Shown here: positions 9,871 through 20,091 of the stretch, piece by piece | Position numbering within the stretch: the first letter of the stretch is position 1 | How the letters are laid out: every line of letters begins with the position of its first letter | The notes under the pieces: generated by a model | Databases searched by the model: none | The model's input: only the letters and a program-made list of their open reading frames with translations | What the model was told of the DNA's origin: nothing | Position numbers and translations under genes: made by a program | Assembly (NCBI GenBank): GCA_963805915.1 | Contig: CAWDWD010000019.1 | Span: 154,532-218,531 of the forward strand | Length of the DNA stretch: 64,000 bases | Source: JAEULH01 sp963805915 | GTDB lineage: Bacteria; Pseudomonadota; Alphaproteobacteria; Rhodospirillales; Defluviicoccaceae | Direction of reading: 5' to 3'

Positions 9871-10518
9871 CTACTCGCCTTGCGCCACGTCCGGCGCCGG
9901 GGTCGTGGCGGGATCCAGCTCGCGCTTGGCGGCGGCTTTCTTCTTGGCGATCCGCTTCAGCCACAGGGCGTGACGGCGCGCGCTGCGCCGACGCCGCCGG
10001 CGGTGGATATAGCCGAGGGTCCAGCGATACCCGAGCCAGGCGCTCAACAGCGCCCACGGCAGGCAGCCGATGGTCATGGCCACGCCCTGATCATGAACGA
10101 TCAGGGCGATCGACGCGTACAAGGTTGCAACGAACCCCTCATGGGCGGCGAGCACGGCCATCCATTTGCCGACAAAGTGATCATAGCCGCGCGCCTCGTC
10201 GATGCGTCCGGACAACACCTTGCCGGTAATATAAAAAAGGTAGTACGCGGGCCACATGGTGAAGACGTTGGTGACCCAGGTCCAGGCGACGGCGATCAGC
10301 AGGCTGAACTCGAGCCGGGGAAACTTCCGCGCGACCAGCCAGGTCATCAAGACCAGGTACATCTGAATGCCGACCAGTGGGGTGAACGCCCAGAACAGGC
10401 CGACCATGACGGCGCGAGCGGTAAACTCGGGCGGATGGGGACTGCGCTTGAGCGGCACGATCAGCTTGAAATGGAGCAGCCGCGACAGGCGCTGGGTGAA
10501 GGAAAATTGCCGGCCCAA
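9871..10518 (-). CDS. DUF2062 domain membrane protein
   Basis: 215 aa from a TTG start at 10518. The DUF2062 core spans about residues 25-165, with hydrophobic segments around AVMVGLFWAFTPLVGIQMYL, FSLLIAVAWTWVTNVFTMWP and ALIVHDQGVAMTIGCLPWAL. The C-terminal 45 residues are highly basic (HRRRRRRSARR) and end in a polar tail. DUF2062 proteins are conserved inner-membrane proteins without an established function, sometimes linked to glycosyltransferases. It is convergent with rpsD. No better start codon is visible, so the N-terminus is uncertain. Confidence 0.78.
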   Translation of the reverse strand: MGRQFSFTQRLSRLLHFKLIVPLKRSPHPPEFTARAVMVGLFWAFTPLVGIQMYLVLMTWLVARKFPRLEFSLLIAVAWTWVTNVFTMWPAYYLFYITGKVLSGRIDEARGYDHFVGKWMAVLAAHEGFVATLYASIALIVHDQGVAMTIGCLPWALLSAWLGYRWTLGYIHRRRRRRSARRHALWLKRIAKKKAAAKRELDPATTPAPDVAQGE

Positions 10519-10739
10519 TCGCTTAAGACTCCAGCGGTTGCGGAGGGTCGATGATGGCGGTCATGACGTCCGGCCACGACCTTACCACAATTCGGCCAAG
10601 CGCCAGATCGTGGCGCGGTATGCATGCGCATTTATGTCGCGGAACCGACCCGCGCCAGCCGAAGCGCCGGCGCCGGGACGATTGGGGCCAGCCGCTCGCC
10701 GGCGGTACCGCTTGAGCGGCGCGCCTTGAGCGTCTCGCC

Positions 10740-11984
10740 TTGAGCGCGGCCGTCGCGCGGTCTCGAGCGAGCGCGCTCCGGGTCTTCGCGCCGTTCGCGT
10801 TCGGCTATTTCCTGTCCTATCTGTTCCGGTCCGTCAACGCCGTTATCGCGCCGGATCTGAGCCGCGACCCGGGCGTTGGCGCCGGCGATCTCGGACTTCT
10901 CACCAGCACCTTTTTTCTCGCCTTCGCAATCGCGCAACTGCCGCTCGGCATTGTGCTGGACCGCTTCGGGCCGCGCCGCACCGAGGCCGCCCTCCTTATC
11001 GTCGCCGCGCTCGGCGCGTTCGTGTTCGCGACCGCGGACGGCCTGGCCATGCTGATCGTCGGTCGCGCGTTGGTCGGTTTCGGCGTCTCGGCCTGCCTGA
11101 TGGCCGCGTTTAAGGCGTATGTCGAGTGGTTCCCGCGCGAGCGTCTGCCGCTAGTGAATGGCTGGCAGATGGCCGCCGGCGGCCTCGGCGCGATGGCCGC
11201 GACCTCGCCCGTGGCCGCCCTCGTCGCCGCAACCGATTGGCGCTTCGTCTTTTGTTCCCTCGGCGCCCTAAGCCTGGTCGCCGCGGCGCTGGTATTCATT
11301 GTCGTCCCCCGCGACCGGGAAAATCGTACCGAAACGAACGCCCCAATGGGCGCGCAGCTGGAGGGGCTGAGCGAAATCTTTGCCAGCCCGCTGTTCTGGC
11401 GGGTGGCGCCAATGACCATCGCGTCGCAGGCCTCGTTTCTATCGATCCAGGGCCTGTGGGCGGGGCCGTGGCAGCGCGACGTCGCCGGTCTCGATGACGG
11501 CGCCGTCGCCCATACGCTGCTGATCATCGCCGCGGCGATGATCGCGGGCTTCCTCGCCATGGGCCTCGCGGCCGAGCGGCTGAGCCGGCTCGGCGTGCCG
11601 CCGCTGATCGTCGCCGCGGCCGGCATGACGATGTTCATGCTGACCCTGAGCCTAATCGTCTTCACCCGCAGCGGCTCCGCCTGGCCATGGATCGCCTTCG
11701 GCTTCTTCGGCACCTCGGGCATTCTGCCTTATGCCGGATTGTCGCAGCGCTTTGCCGTGGCGCTGGCCGGGCGGCTGAACACGGCGCTCAACGTCCTTGT
11801 CTTTGTCGCCGCCTTCGCCGCCCAGTGGGGGATCGGCGTGGTCGTCGCGGCCGGCCCGCGGACGCCCACGGGCTCCGCCGCGGCCGGCGGCTACCAGGGC
11901 GCCTTCGCCATCATGGCCGGTCTGCTGGCCCTAACCCTCGCGTGGTTCGTGCTCTTTCGTCGGGCGCGGATCCGCGCGGGCTAA
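10740..11984 (+). CDS. Major facilitator superfamily transporter
   Basis: 414 aa, probably from TTG 10740. Twelve hydrophobic segments are visible. The MFS loop-2/3 signature appears as GIVLDRFGPRRTEAALL near residue 70, and an R/E-rich intracellular loop (VPRDRENRTETNAP) separates the halves. The N-terminus resembles the NarK/OPA-like group (FAFGYFLSYLFRSVNAVIAPDL). The substrate cannot be told from sequence. It stands between the divergent DUF2062 gene and purB; three CTTGAGCG repeats just before the start make start choice uncertain. Confidence 0.82.
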   Translation: MSAAVARSRASALRVFAPFAFGYFLSYLFRSVNAVIAPDLSRDPGVGAGDLGLLTSTFFLAFAIAQLPLGIVLDRFGPRRTEAALLIVAALGAFVFATADGLAMLIVGRALVGFGVSACLMAAFKAYVEWFPRERLPLVNGWQMAAGGLGAMAATSPVAALVAATDWRFVFCSLGALSLVAAALVFIVVPRDRENRTETNAPMGAQLEGLSEIFASPLFWRVAPMTIASQASFLSIQGLWAGPWQRDVAGLDDGAVAHTLLIIAAAMIAGFLAMGLAAERLSRLGVPPLIVAAAGMTMFMLTLSLIVFTRSGSAWPWIAFGFFGTSGILPYAGLSQRFAVALAGRLNTALNVLVFVAAFAAQWGIGVVVAAGPRTPTGSAAAGGYQGAFAIMAGLLALTLAWFVLFRRARIRAG

Positions 11985-12078
11985 CCGTGGCGTTCGAAAT
12001 GGTCTTAACCTGCGGCCATCTGGTTGCTATGCCCTAGCCGCCAACGATCCACCCCGTCCACATCCGCCGAGAGTGTCA

Positions 12079-13377
12079 ATGATCCTTCGCTACAGCCGCC
12101 CCGCCATGGCCGCCCTCTGGGAGCCGGCCGCCCGCTTCCAGATCTGGCTCGACATCGAGGCCCACGCCTGCGACGCGCAAGCCCGTTTCGGCCTGATCCC
12201 GGCGGCGGCGGCGGCGGCGGTGCGCGAGCGCGGCGCCTTCGAGGTGGCCCGGATCGATGCGATCGAGGAAGTCACCAAACACGACGTTATCGCCTTTCTG
12301 ACCAACCTCGCCGAGCATGTCGGGCCCGAGGCGCGGTTCATCCATCAGGGCATGACCTCGTCGGACGTCCTCGATACCTGCCTCGCGGTTCAGCTCGCCA
12401 GCGCCACGGATATTCTGCTTGACGATATCGACGCGCTCCTCGCGGCGCTCGAGCGGCGCGCCTTCGAGTTCAAGCTGATGCCTACGATCGGGCGCAGCCA
12501 CGGCATCCACGCCGAGCCGATGACCTTCGGGATCAAGCTTGCCGGCTACTTCGCCGAGTGGTTGCGCAACCGCGCGCGCCTCGCCGCCGCCCGCGCCGAG
12601 ATCGCAACCTGCGCGCTATCGGGCGCGGTCGGCACGTTCGCCAACATCGACCCGGCGATCGAGGCCTACGTTGCCGAGAAGCTGGGCCTCGCGATCGAGC
12701 CGGTGTCGACGCAAGTCATTCCGCGCGATCGCCATGCCATGTACTTCGCCGTGCTCGCGCTCATCGCCAGCTCGATCGAGCGACTCGCGGCCGAGATCCG
12801 TCACCTTCAACGCACGGAAGTCCGCGAGGCCGAGGAATACTTCGCGCCCGGCCAGAAGGGCTCCTCGGCGATGCCGCACAAGCGCAACCCGGTCCTGACC
12901 GAGAATTTGACCGGCCTCGCCCGGGTCGTCCGCGCCATGGCCGTTCCGGCCCTGGAGAACGTCGCTCTGTGGCATGAGCGCGATATCTCGCATTCGTCGG
13001 TCGAGCGCTTCATCGGCCCGGACGCGACCATCACGCTCGATTTCGCGTTGGCCCGGCTGACCACGGTCGTCGACCGGCTGATCGTCTATCCCGAGCGCAT
13101 GCGGGCCAACCTGGATTCGCTCGGCGGCCTCGTATTCTCCCAGCGTGTCCTGCTCGCGCTCACGCAAGCCGGGATGAGCCGGGAGGACGCCTACCGCGCG
13201 GTGCAGAGCAACGCGATGAGAGCGTGGGCCGGCGAGGGCGACTTCCTCGCCCTGCTCAAGGCGGACCCCGAGGTCGCCGCGCATCTCGACGCCGACGCGC
13301 TCGGCGCGCTGTTCGACCTCGGCTACCACCTCAAGCACGTCGATACGATCTTCACCCGAGTCTTCGGCCACGCGTAG
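12079..13377 (+). CDS. purB: Adenylosuccinate lyase
   Basis: 432 aa from ATG 12079 (MILRYSRPAMAALWEP). It catalyses two fumarate eliminations in purine synthesis: SAICAR to AICAR and adenylosuccinate to AMP. Visible signatures are TKHDVIAFLTNLAEHVG, the MTSSDVLDT helix, GRSHGIHAEPMTFG (catalytic His) and the fumarase-superfamily signature GSSAMPHKRNPV near residue 265. The length is typical. Together with purC/S/Q/L about 1.5 kb downstream on the same strand it forms a purine cluster, interrupted by an antisense zeta-subunit gene and an NRDE gene. Confidence 0.96.
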   Translation: MILRYSRPAMAALWEPAARFQIWLDIEAHACDAQARFGLIPAAAAAAVRERGAFEVARIDAIEEVTKHDVIAFLTNLAEHVGPEARFIHQGMTSSDVLDTCLAVQLASATDILLDDIDALLAALERRAFEFKLMPTIGRSHGIHAEPMTFGIKLAGYFAEWLRNRARLAAARAEIATCALSGAVGTFANIDPAIEAYVAEKLGLAIEPVSTQVIPRDRHAMYFAVLALIASSIERLAAEIRHLQRTEVREAEEYFAPGQKGSSAMPHKRNPVLTENLTGLARVVRAMAVPALENVALWHERDISHSSVERFIGPDATITLDFALARLTTVVDRLIVYPERMRANLDSLGGLVFSQRVLLALTQAGMSREDAYRAVQSNAMRAWAGEGDFLALLKADPEVAAHLDADALGALFDLGYHLKHVDTIFTRVFGHA

Positions 13378-13419
13378 CGCCGGGTGGGCGGCGCCGTGGC
13401 CGGCGGACCAGCCGCCGAC

Positions 13420-13785
13420 TCAGCCGCCGACGGGAGCGTGGTCGCGGTCCAGCGCGGTGGGGAATTCGCCCGCAAGCTGTTCGAGCGACGCCGCGTGGTG
13501 CTTTGAGTAGGCGGCGAGAATGTCGACCTCGTTGATCCTAACCCCGGCCGCGGCGAAGTCCGCGGCGACGTCGTCGATGACGGCGCTCGTTCCCGGCGCA
13601 TCGATGCAACGGCCGACCAGCCGGCGCGCGTACCCAGGAGCCTGCTCACGGGTCTTGCCCAGCCGCTCGGCCGCCCACAGGCCGAATAGCTTCGCCGTCC
13701 GGCAGCGAACCTTGAAGCGCAGCTCTTCGTCGAGCTTGTGTTTGGCCTCGTGTCCCTTCTCGATTTCGCGAAGAATGTCTGTCAT
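13420..13785 (-). CDS. F1Fo-ATP synthase zeta-type inhibitor (DUF1476)
   Basis: 121 aa from ATG 13785 (MTDILREIEKGHEAKHKLDEE); an upstream frame extension is rejected because this N-terminus fits the family. It contains the DUF1476 core AKLFGLWAAERLGKTREQA followed by helices ending LAAYSKHHAASLEQLAGEF. In Paracoccus denitrificans the zeta subunit blocks ATP hydrolysis by F1 through its N-terminal segment. The family is restricted to Alphaproteobacteria, so it is a taxon marker. It lies antisense between purB and an NRDE gene. Confidence 0.88.
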   Translation of the reverse strand: MTDILREIEKGHEAKHKLDEELRFKVRCRTAKLFGLWAAERLGKTREQAPGYARRLVGRCIDAPGTSAVIDDVAADFAAAGVRINEVDILAAYSKHHAASLEQLAGEFPTALDRDHAPVGG

Positions 13786-13913
13786 CTTCAAACGCACCCA
13801 TAATGATCGTACCACTTGAAGCTTAAGGCACTTGTCGCGCGCGGGGCAATCCTCGGCGTATGACCATTGCCCACGGAGCGAACCGAAACGTCCGAGCGAG
13901 GTGGCCAGCGACC

Positions 13914-14705
13914 ATGTGTACCCTCGTCATTCTCCGCCGCCCGGACCATCGCTGGCCGCTGCTGATCGCGGCTAACCGCGACGAAATGGCCGATCGGCCG
14001 TGGCGGCCGCCGGCGCGGCACTGGCCGGACCGCCCCGACATCGTCGGCGGGCTCGACGAACTCGCCGGCGGAACCTGGTGCGGCATGAACGACCACGGCG
14101 TCGTCACCGCCATTCTCAACCGCATCAACACGCTCGGTCCGGCGGCGGGACTGCGCAGCCGCGGCGAGATCCCGCTCGAGGCGCTCGATCACGCCGGCGC
14201 CCACGACGCGGCCATGGCTTTGGCCGATCTCAATCCCGCCGCCTACCGCCCCTTCAATCTGTTCGTCGGCGATCGGCGCGACGCCTATTGGATCCGCCTG
14301 CGCGAGGGCGCCGGCGGCGCCGGCGAGGCTATCGACGTGCTCGAAGTCCCCGAGGGGTTCTCGATGTTGACGGCCTACGATCGCAACAACATGAGCTCGC
14401 CGCGGATCCGCCGCTACCTGCCGAAATTCCGGGAGGCCAAGGTGCCCGATCCCGACCGTGGCGACTGGGGCGCGTGGGCAACACTCCTCGCCGAGCGCGA
14501 GCATGACCGGGATGCCGGGCCCGGTGGCGCGATGACCGTGGTCACCAATACCGGCTTCGGCACGGTATGTTCGTCCTTGGTCGCACTGCCCGCCGCCGCT
14601 GAGCACGCGGACGAACTCGGCGGCGATGGCGAGGAGGTCCGCCCGGTGTGGCTGTTCAAGGCGTGGACCGACGCACCCGGTGACTACACCGCGGTGGCGC
14701 TTTAG
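13914..14705 (+). CDS. NRDE (TANGO2) family protein
   Basis: 263 aa from ATG 13914, chosen because Cys-2 (MCTLVILRRPD) is the conserved N-terminal residue of this Ntn-hydrolase-like family. The eponymous NRDE appears in LLIAANRDEMADRPW near residue 20, followed by IVGGLDELAGGTWCGMND and TAILNR. Eukaryotic TANGO2 relatives are linked to heme or lipid handling; the bacterial role is not known. It precedes purC by 128 bp with a promoter candidate between. Confidence 0.88.
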   Translation: MCTLVILRRPDHRWPLLIAANRDEMADRPWRPPARHWPDRPDIVGGLDELAGGTWCGMNDHGVVTAILNRINTLGPAAGLRSRGEIPLEALDHAGAHDAAMALADLNPAAYRPFNLFVGDRRDAYWIRLREGAGGAGEAIDVLEVPEGFSMLTAYDRNNMSSPRIRRYLPKFREAKVPDPDRGDWGAWATLLAEREHDRDAGPGGAMTVVTNTGFGTVCSSLVALPAAAEHADELGGDGEEVRPVWLFKAWTDAPGDYTAVAL

Positions 14706-14752
14706 CGATTGGGGCGCCGTGGCGATGGGGGCGCCGTGGCGGGGGCGATTGA

Positions 14753-14781
14753 TTGTGTTGCCGCCGGGCAATTGCTATATG
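14753..14781 (+). promoter_or_regulatory. Sigma-70-type promoter candidate for purCSQL
   Basis: TTGTGT (14753-14758) and TATATG (14776-14781) are separated by 17 bp and lie about 53 bp before the purC ATG. Just upstream, GGGGCGCCGTGGCG occurs twice (about 14711-14740), a short tandem repeat. Confidence 0.45.
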
Positions 14782-14833
14782 ATGCACGCTCACCACACCG
14801 CTGGCCGATGGCCCGCTCCTTCTTGGACATTTC

Positions 14834-15598
14834 ATGGCCCGACGCAGACAGATTTTTGAAGGTAAGGCCAAGATTCTCTTCGAGGGGCCCGAGCCGGGAA
14901 CTCTGGTCCAGTACTTCAAGGACGAGATCACCGCGGCGCACGCGCAAAAGCGCGGCGTGATCACCGGCAAGGGTGTCCTCAACAACCGGATCTCCGAATA
15001 CCTCATGACCCGCCTGGGCGAGATCGGCGTGCCGACCCATTTCGTCCGCCGGCTCAACATGCGCGAACAACTGGTTCGCGAGGTCGAGATCATCCCGCTT
15101 GAGATCGTCATCCGCAACATGGCGGTCGGCGAGTTCGCCAAGCGCTTCGGCATGGCCGACGGCACGCCGCTGCCGCGCTCGATCATCGAGTTCTACTACA
15201 AGTCCGATGAGCTTGACTGCCCGCTGGTCTCCGAGGAACACATCACCGCGTTCGGCTGGGCCGCGCCGCAGGACATCGACGAGATCATGTCGCTGTGCCT
15301 GCGCATCAACGATTTCCTGAGCGGGCTCTTTCTCGGCATCGGCATGCGGCTGATGGATCTGAAGATCGAATTCGGCCGGCTGTGGGAGGACGAGCAGATG
15401 CGCATCGTCCTCGCCGACGAGGTAAGTCCCGACTCCTGCGGGCTGTGGGACGGCCGAACCAACGAGCGGCTCGACCGCGAGGACGTCGCGATCGACTTTG
15501 CCAAGGTCGCGGAAACCTATCAGGAGGTCGCGCGGCGTCTTGGAATTCTCCCCGAAAGCGGGCCTTCGGATATGCAGGGCCCGGAAACCTTGCAGTAA
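14834..15598 (+). CDS. purC: Phosphoribosylaminoimidazole-succinocarboxamide synthase
   Basis: 254 aa. It ligates aspartate to CAIR with ATP to give SAICAR in de novo purine synthesis. Motifs are FEGKAKILFEGPEPG at the N-terminus, AHAQKRGVITGKGVLNNRIS, PLEIVIRNMAVGEFAKRFG, and the ATP-binding LMDLKIEFGRLWEDEQMRIVLADEVSPDSCGLW. Length is usual for the bacterial enzyme. It is the first gene of a purC-purS-purQ-purL operon with tight spacing and is followed after 31 bp by purS. Confidence 0.97.
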   Translation: MARRRQIFEGKAKILFEGPEPGTLVQYFKDEITAAHAQKRGVITGKGVLNNRISEYLMTRLGEIGVPTHFVRRLNMREQLVREVEIIPLEIVIRNMAVGEFAKRFGMADGTPLPRSIIEFYYKSDELDCPLVSEEHITAFGWAAPQDIDEIMSLCLRINDFLSGLFLGIGMRLMDLKIEFGRLWEDEQMRIVLADEVSPDSCGLWDGRTNERLDREDVAIDFAKVAETYQEVARRLGILPESGPSDMQGPETLQ

Positions 15599-15629
15599 CC
15601 TTACAGTAGCTGAAAACGGAGCCGAGCGG

Positions 15630-15875
15630 GTGGTCAAGGCGCGAGTGCACGTAACCCTCAAGTCGGGTGTTCTCGATCCTCAGGGAAAGGCCGTGCAGCG
15701 CGCTCTCGCGCGCCTTGGGTTCACCGGGGTCGACAGCGTCCGCCAGGGCAAGTACATCGAGATCGAACTGGCGGAAAACGACTCCGCCAAGGCGCGCGAG
15801 ATCGTCGACGCGATGTGCCGGCAGTTGCTCGCCAACACCGTCATCGAGGATTATGCCATCGATGTCGGCGAATAG
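15630..15875 (+). CDS. purS: Phosphoribosylformylglycinamidine synthase subunit PurS
   Basis: 81 aa from GTG 15630 with GGAG upstream. It opens VVKARVHVTLKSGVLDPQGK and has the small-subunit core ALARLGFTGVDSVRQGKYIEIEL. PurS bridges PurQ and PurL in the three-subunit FGAM synthase, which converts FGAR and glutamine to FGAM. It lies between purC and purQ, with 13 bp to purQ. The three-part form (separate PurS, PurQ and short PurL) differs from the fused PurL of gammaproteobacteria. Confidence 0.95.
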   Translation: MVKARVHVTLKSGVLDPQGKAVQRALARLGFTGVDSVRQGKYIEIELAENDSAKAREIVDAMCRQLLANTVIEDYAIDVGE

Positions 15876-15888
15876 CCGGAGCGCGTCA

Positions 15889-16574
15889 ATGAAATCCGCG
15901 GTGATCGTCTTCCCCGGCTCTAATTGCGATCGCGATGTCGCCGTCGCCCTGACCGGGGTAACCGGCGCGCCGGCGAAAATGATCTGGCACGCCGAGACGG
16001 AACTGGACGATTATGATCTGATCGTCGTTCCCGGCGGCTTCGCTTATGGCGATTACCTGCGCTGCGGGGCCATGGCGGCGCATTCCCCGATCATGCGCGA
16101 GGTCGTCGCCCGTGCCGAGGCTGGAGTCATGGTCCTGGGGATCTGCAACGGCTTTCAGGTTCTGACCGAGGCCGGACTGCTGCCTGGCGCGCTGATGCGC
16201 AATGCCCAGCTCCAGTTCGTCTGCAAGGACGTTGCGTTGCGGGTCGAAACGACCGCGAGCGCGTTCACCCGCGCCTATCGCGCGGGCCAGATCATCCGCG
16301 TGCCGATCGCCCACAACGAGGGTAATTATTTTGCTGACGAGGCCACGCTGGACCGGCTGTTCGCCGAGGACCGCGTCGCTTTTCGCTATTGCTCTGCGGC
16401 GGGCGAGCTTGATGAGGCGGCCAACCCCAACGGCTCGCTTCGCAATATCGCCGGCATCCTCAATGCCCGGCGCAACGTCCTCGGGCTGATGCCGCATCCC
16501 GAACGAATGGCCGATGCCGCGCTCGGCGGGATCGACGGGCGGGGGCTGTTCGAGGGGCTGATGGCGGCGCTGAC

Positions 16575-16578
<4 letters not shown>
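15889..16578 (+). CDS. purQ: Phosphoribosylformylglycinamidine synthase, glutaminase subunit
   Basis: 229 aa (MKSAVIVFPGSNCDRDVA). A class I glutamine amidotransferase that supplies ammonia to PurL. VLGICNGFQVLTEAGLLPGA carries the catalytic Cys, and GLMPHPERM supplies the His and Glu of the triad. PGGFAYGDYLRCGAMAA is typical of PurQ. The end overlaps the purL start by 4 bp (ATGA), indicating translational coupling. Confidence 0.97.
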
Positions 16579-18893
<2,315 letters not shown>

Positions 18894-18953
18894 GATCTCG
18901 CGAGCCGGCCACGGCATGACAAAAGCGGCTCAAGCCGCCGGGAGAACGACGAC

Positions 18954-19211
18954 ATGGCGATGGACGCCGGTGAAATCGAGCGCCTGATCAAGGACGCGCT
19001 GCCCGACGCCCGCGTGGTGATCGAGGATCTGCGCGGCGACGGCGACCACTACGCCGCCCTGGTCGTATCGGCCGCTTTCAAGGCCAAAAGCCGGGTCCAG
19101 CAACACCAGATGGTCTACGGCGCGCTCAGGGGCCGGATGGGTTCGGAGCTTCACGCGCTCGCGCTGCAAACCGCCCTGCCGGACGAGAGCCCGGCGCGCG
19201 GGAGAAGTTGA
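18954..19211 (+). CDS. BolA family protein
   Basis: 85 aa (MAMDAGEIERLIKDALPDAR). The BolA fold is seen as VVIEDLRGDGDHYAALVVSA, then QHQMVYGALRGRMGSELHAL, with the conserved C-terminal HALAL. BolA-type proteins form Fe-S-bridged heterodimers with CGFS monothiol glutaredoxins, and the next gene, 26 bp downstream, is exactly such a glutaredoxin. The pair therefore likely acts in Fe-S cluster trafficking or iron sensing. It follows purL closely and may share its transcript. Confidence 0.9.
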   Translation: MAMDAGEIERLIKDALPDARVVIEDLRGDGDHYAALVVSAAFKAKSRVQQHQMVYGALRGRMGSELHALALQTALPDESPARGRS

Positions 19212-19237
19212 ACAATTCTCGGATATGAGGTCGGATA

Positions 19238-19573
19238 ATGAGCGAGAACGCAGTCTTTACCCGGATTCAGCAGGAAGTCGACGAGAACCCGGTGGTGCTG
19301 TTCATGAAGGGATCGCCGATGTTTCCGCAGTGCGGCTTCTCCGCCGCGGTGGTTCAGGTCCTGTCCGACGTCGGCGTCAAGTTCAAGGGCATTGACGTCC
19401 TCACCGATCCGTCGCTGCGCGAGGGGATCAAGCAGTACAGCAACTGGCCGACGGTTCCCCAGCTTTACGTCAAGGGAGAGTTTATCGGCGGCTGCGACAT
19501 CGTCCGCGAGATGCACGCCTCGGGCGAACTGGCCCAGGTTCTCGAGGAAAAAGCCGTCCCGCACGTCGCCTGA
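19238..19573 (+). CDS. grxD: Monothiol glutaredoxin, CGFS type (Grx4 family)
   Basis: 111 aa. KGSPMFPQCGFSAAVVQVL carries the CGFS active site that binds a glutathione-ligated 2Fe-2S cluster. WPTVPQLYVKGEFIGGCDIV has the cis-Pro and GG glutathione-binding residues. It is cytosolic. Paired with the upstream bolA gene, it probably delivers clusters. A hairpin terminator follows at 19625-19648, and group II intron sequence begins immediately after it. Confidence 0.96.
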   Translation: MSENAVFTRIQQEVDENPVVLFMKGSPMFPQCGFSAAVVQVLSDVGVKFKGIDVLTDPSLREGIKQYSNWPTVPQLYVKGEFIGGCDIVREMHASGELAQVLEEKAVPHVA

Positions 19574-19624
19574 CGGCCGAAGCCACGCTTTGGTTCGAAT
19601 ACGCGATCGCCAACGCGGGCCTCG

Positions 19625-19648
19625 AAAGCGCGGCGAGTATCGCGCTTT
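19625..19648 (+). terminator. Hairpin terminator after grxD
   Basis: AAAGCGCG (19625-19632), loop GCGAGTAT, CGCGCTTT (19641-19648), with the T-run formed by the last bases of the right arm. It sits 52 bp after the grxD stop and ends the bolA-grxD unit. Intron-like sequence GTGCGCC starts 7 bp later. Confidence 0.6.
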
Positions 19649-19654
19649 TGTCGC

Positions 19655-19674
19655 GTGCGCCAGGCATGGCGCTA
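19655..19674 (+). mobile_element. Relic of a group II intron 5' end behind the grxD terminator
   Basis: The 18 nt beginning GTGCGCCAGG at 19655 are identical to the 5' end of the complete intron at 24153 (minus strand), and here they read on the plus strand. GTGCG is the conserved group II 5' terminus. The remainder of the 5' domain is missing; after about 16 further bases the sequence enters an intron 3' end in the opposite orientation. Because the segment is part of a palindrome it also aligns inverted (about 22 of 25), so orientation is not certain. Confidence 0.55.
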
Positions 19675-19689
19675 CGCGTCACGCTTGGC

Positions 19690-19935
19690 ATCGGGTAGGA
19701 GGGCGCCTTGCGGCGGCCCTCCTCCCACACCACCGTGCGTACGGTTCCGTACACGGCGGTTCCGTACACGGCGGTTCATGAAGCGTAGTTGAGGCGGCGG
19801 TAGCACACCTGCACGAAGGGGCAGGCCGGCAGGCCTCCCAGGGTAAGACGCGCGACCTTCGTCCCACATACCCGCCGCATATACGCCCAGACCCTCCGGG
19901 TGACATCGGGCTTCGGGTCTTCACGTCCCCTCGCC
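19690..19935 (-). mobile_element. Internally deleted copy of the group IIC intron
   Basis: From 19690 the sequence matches the 3' end of the complete intron at 22211 (domain VI, domain V and the end of the maturase ORF), then jumps at about 19798 to sequence matching 23799-23935 (5' non-coding domain). About 1.5 kb carrying nearly the whole reverse transcriptase is absent, apparently joined at a short GGCG/CGGT microhomology. Domain V also has a 15-nt tandem duplication (CGGTTCCGTACACGG twice, near 19742-19772), so it should be catalytically dead. Between 19936 and 20091 no gene is recognised. Confidence 0.72.
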
Positions 19936-20091
19936 GGAAGGCCGGGCGATTGTTTCTGGTCTACTCGTCATGGCGCCCGCCAGGAGGCCCGTGGTGCGCG
20001 TCGACGGGGTGGCCGGCACTTGGGGAGGCCGGGGACGGCCGGCGCGCGGCTACGGCGCCCGCACAACCGCCGGTGGTCAGCGTAATTCGCG

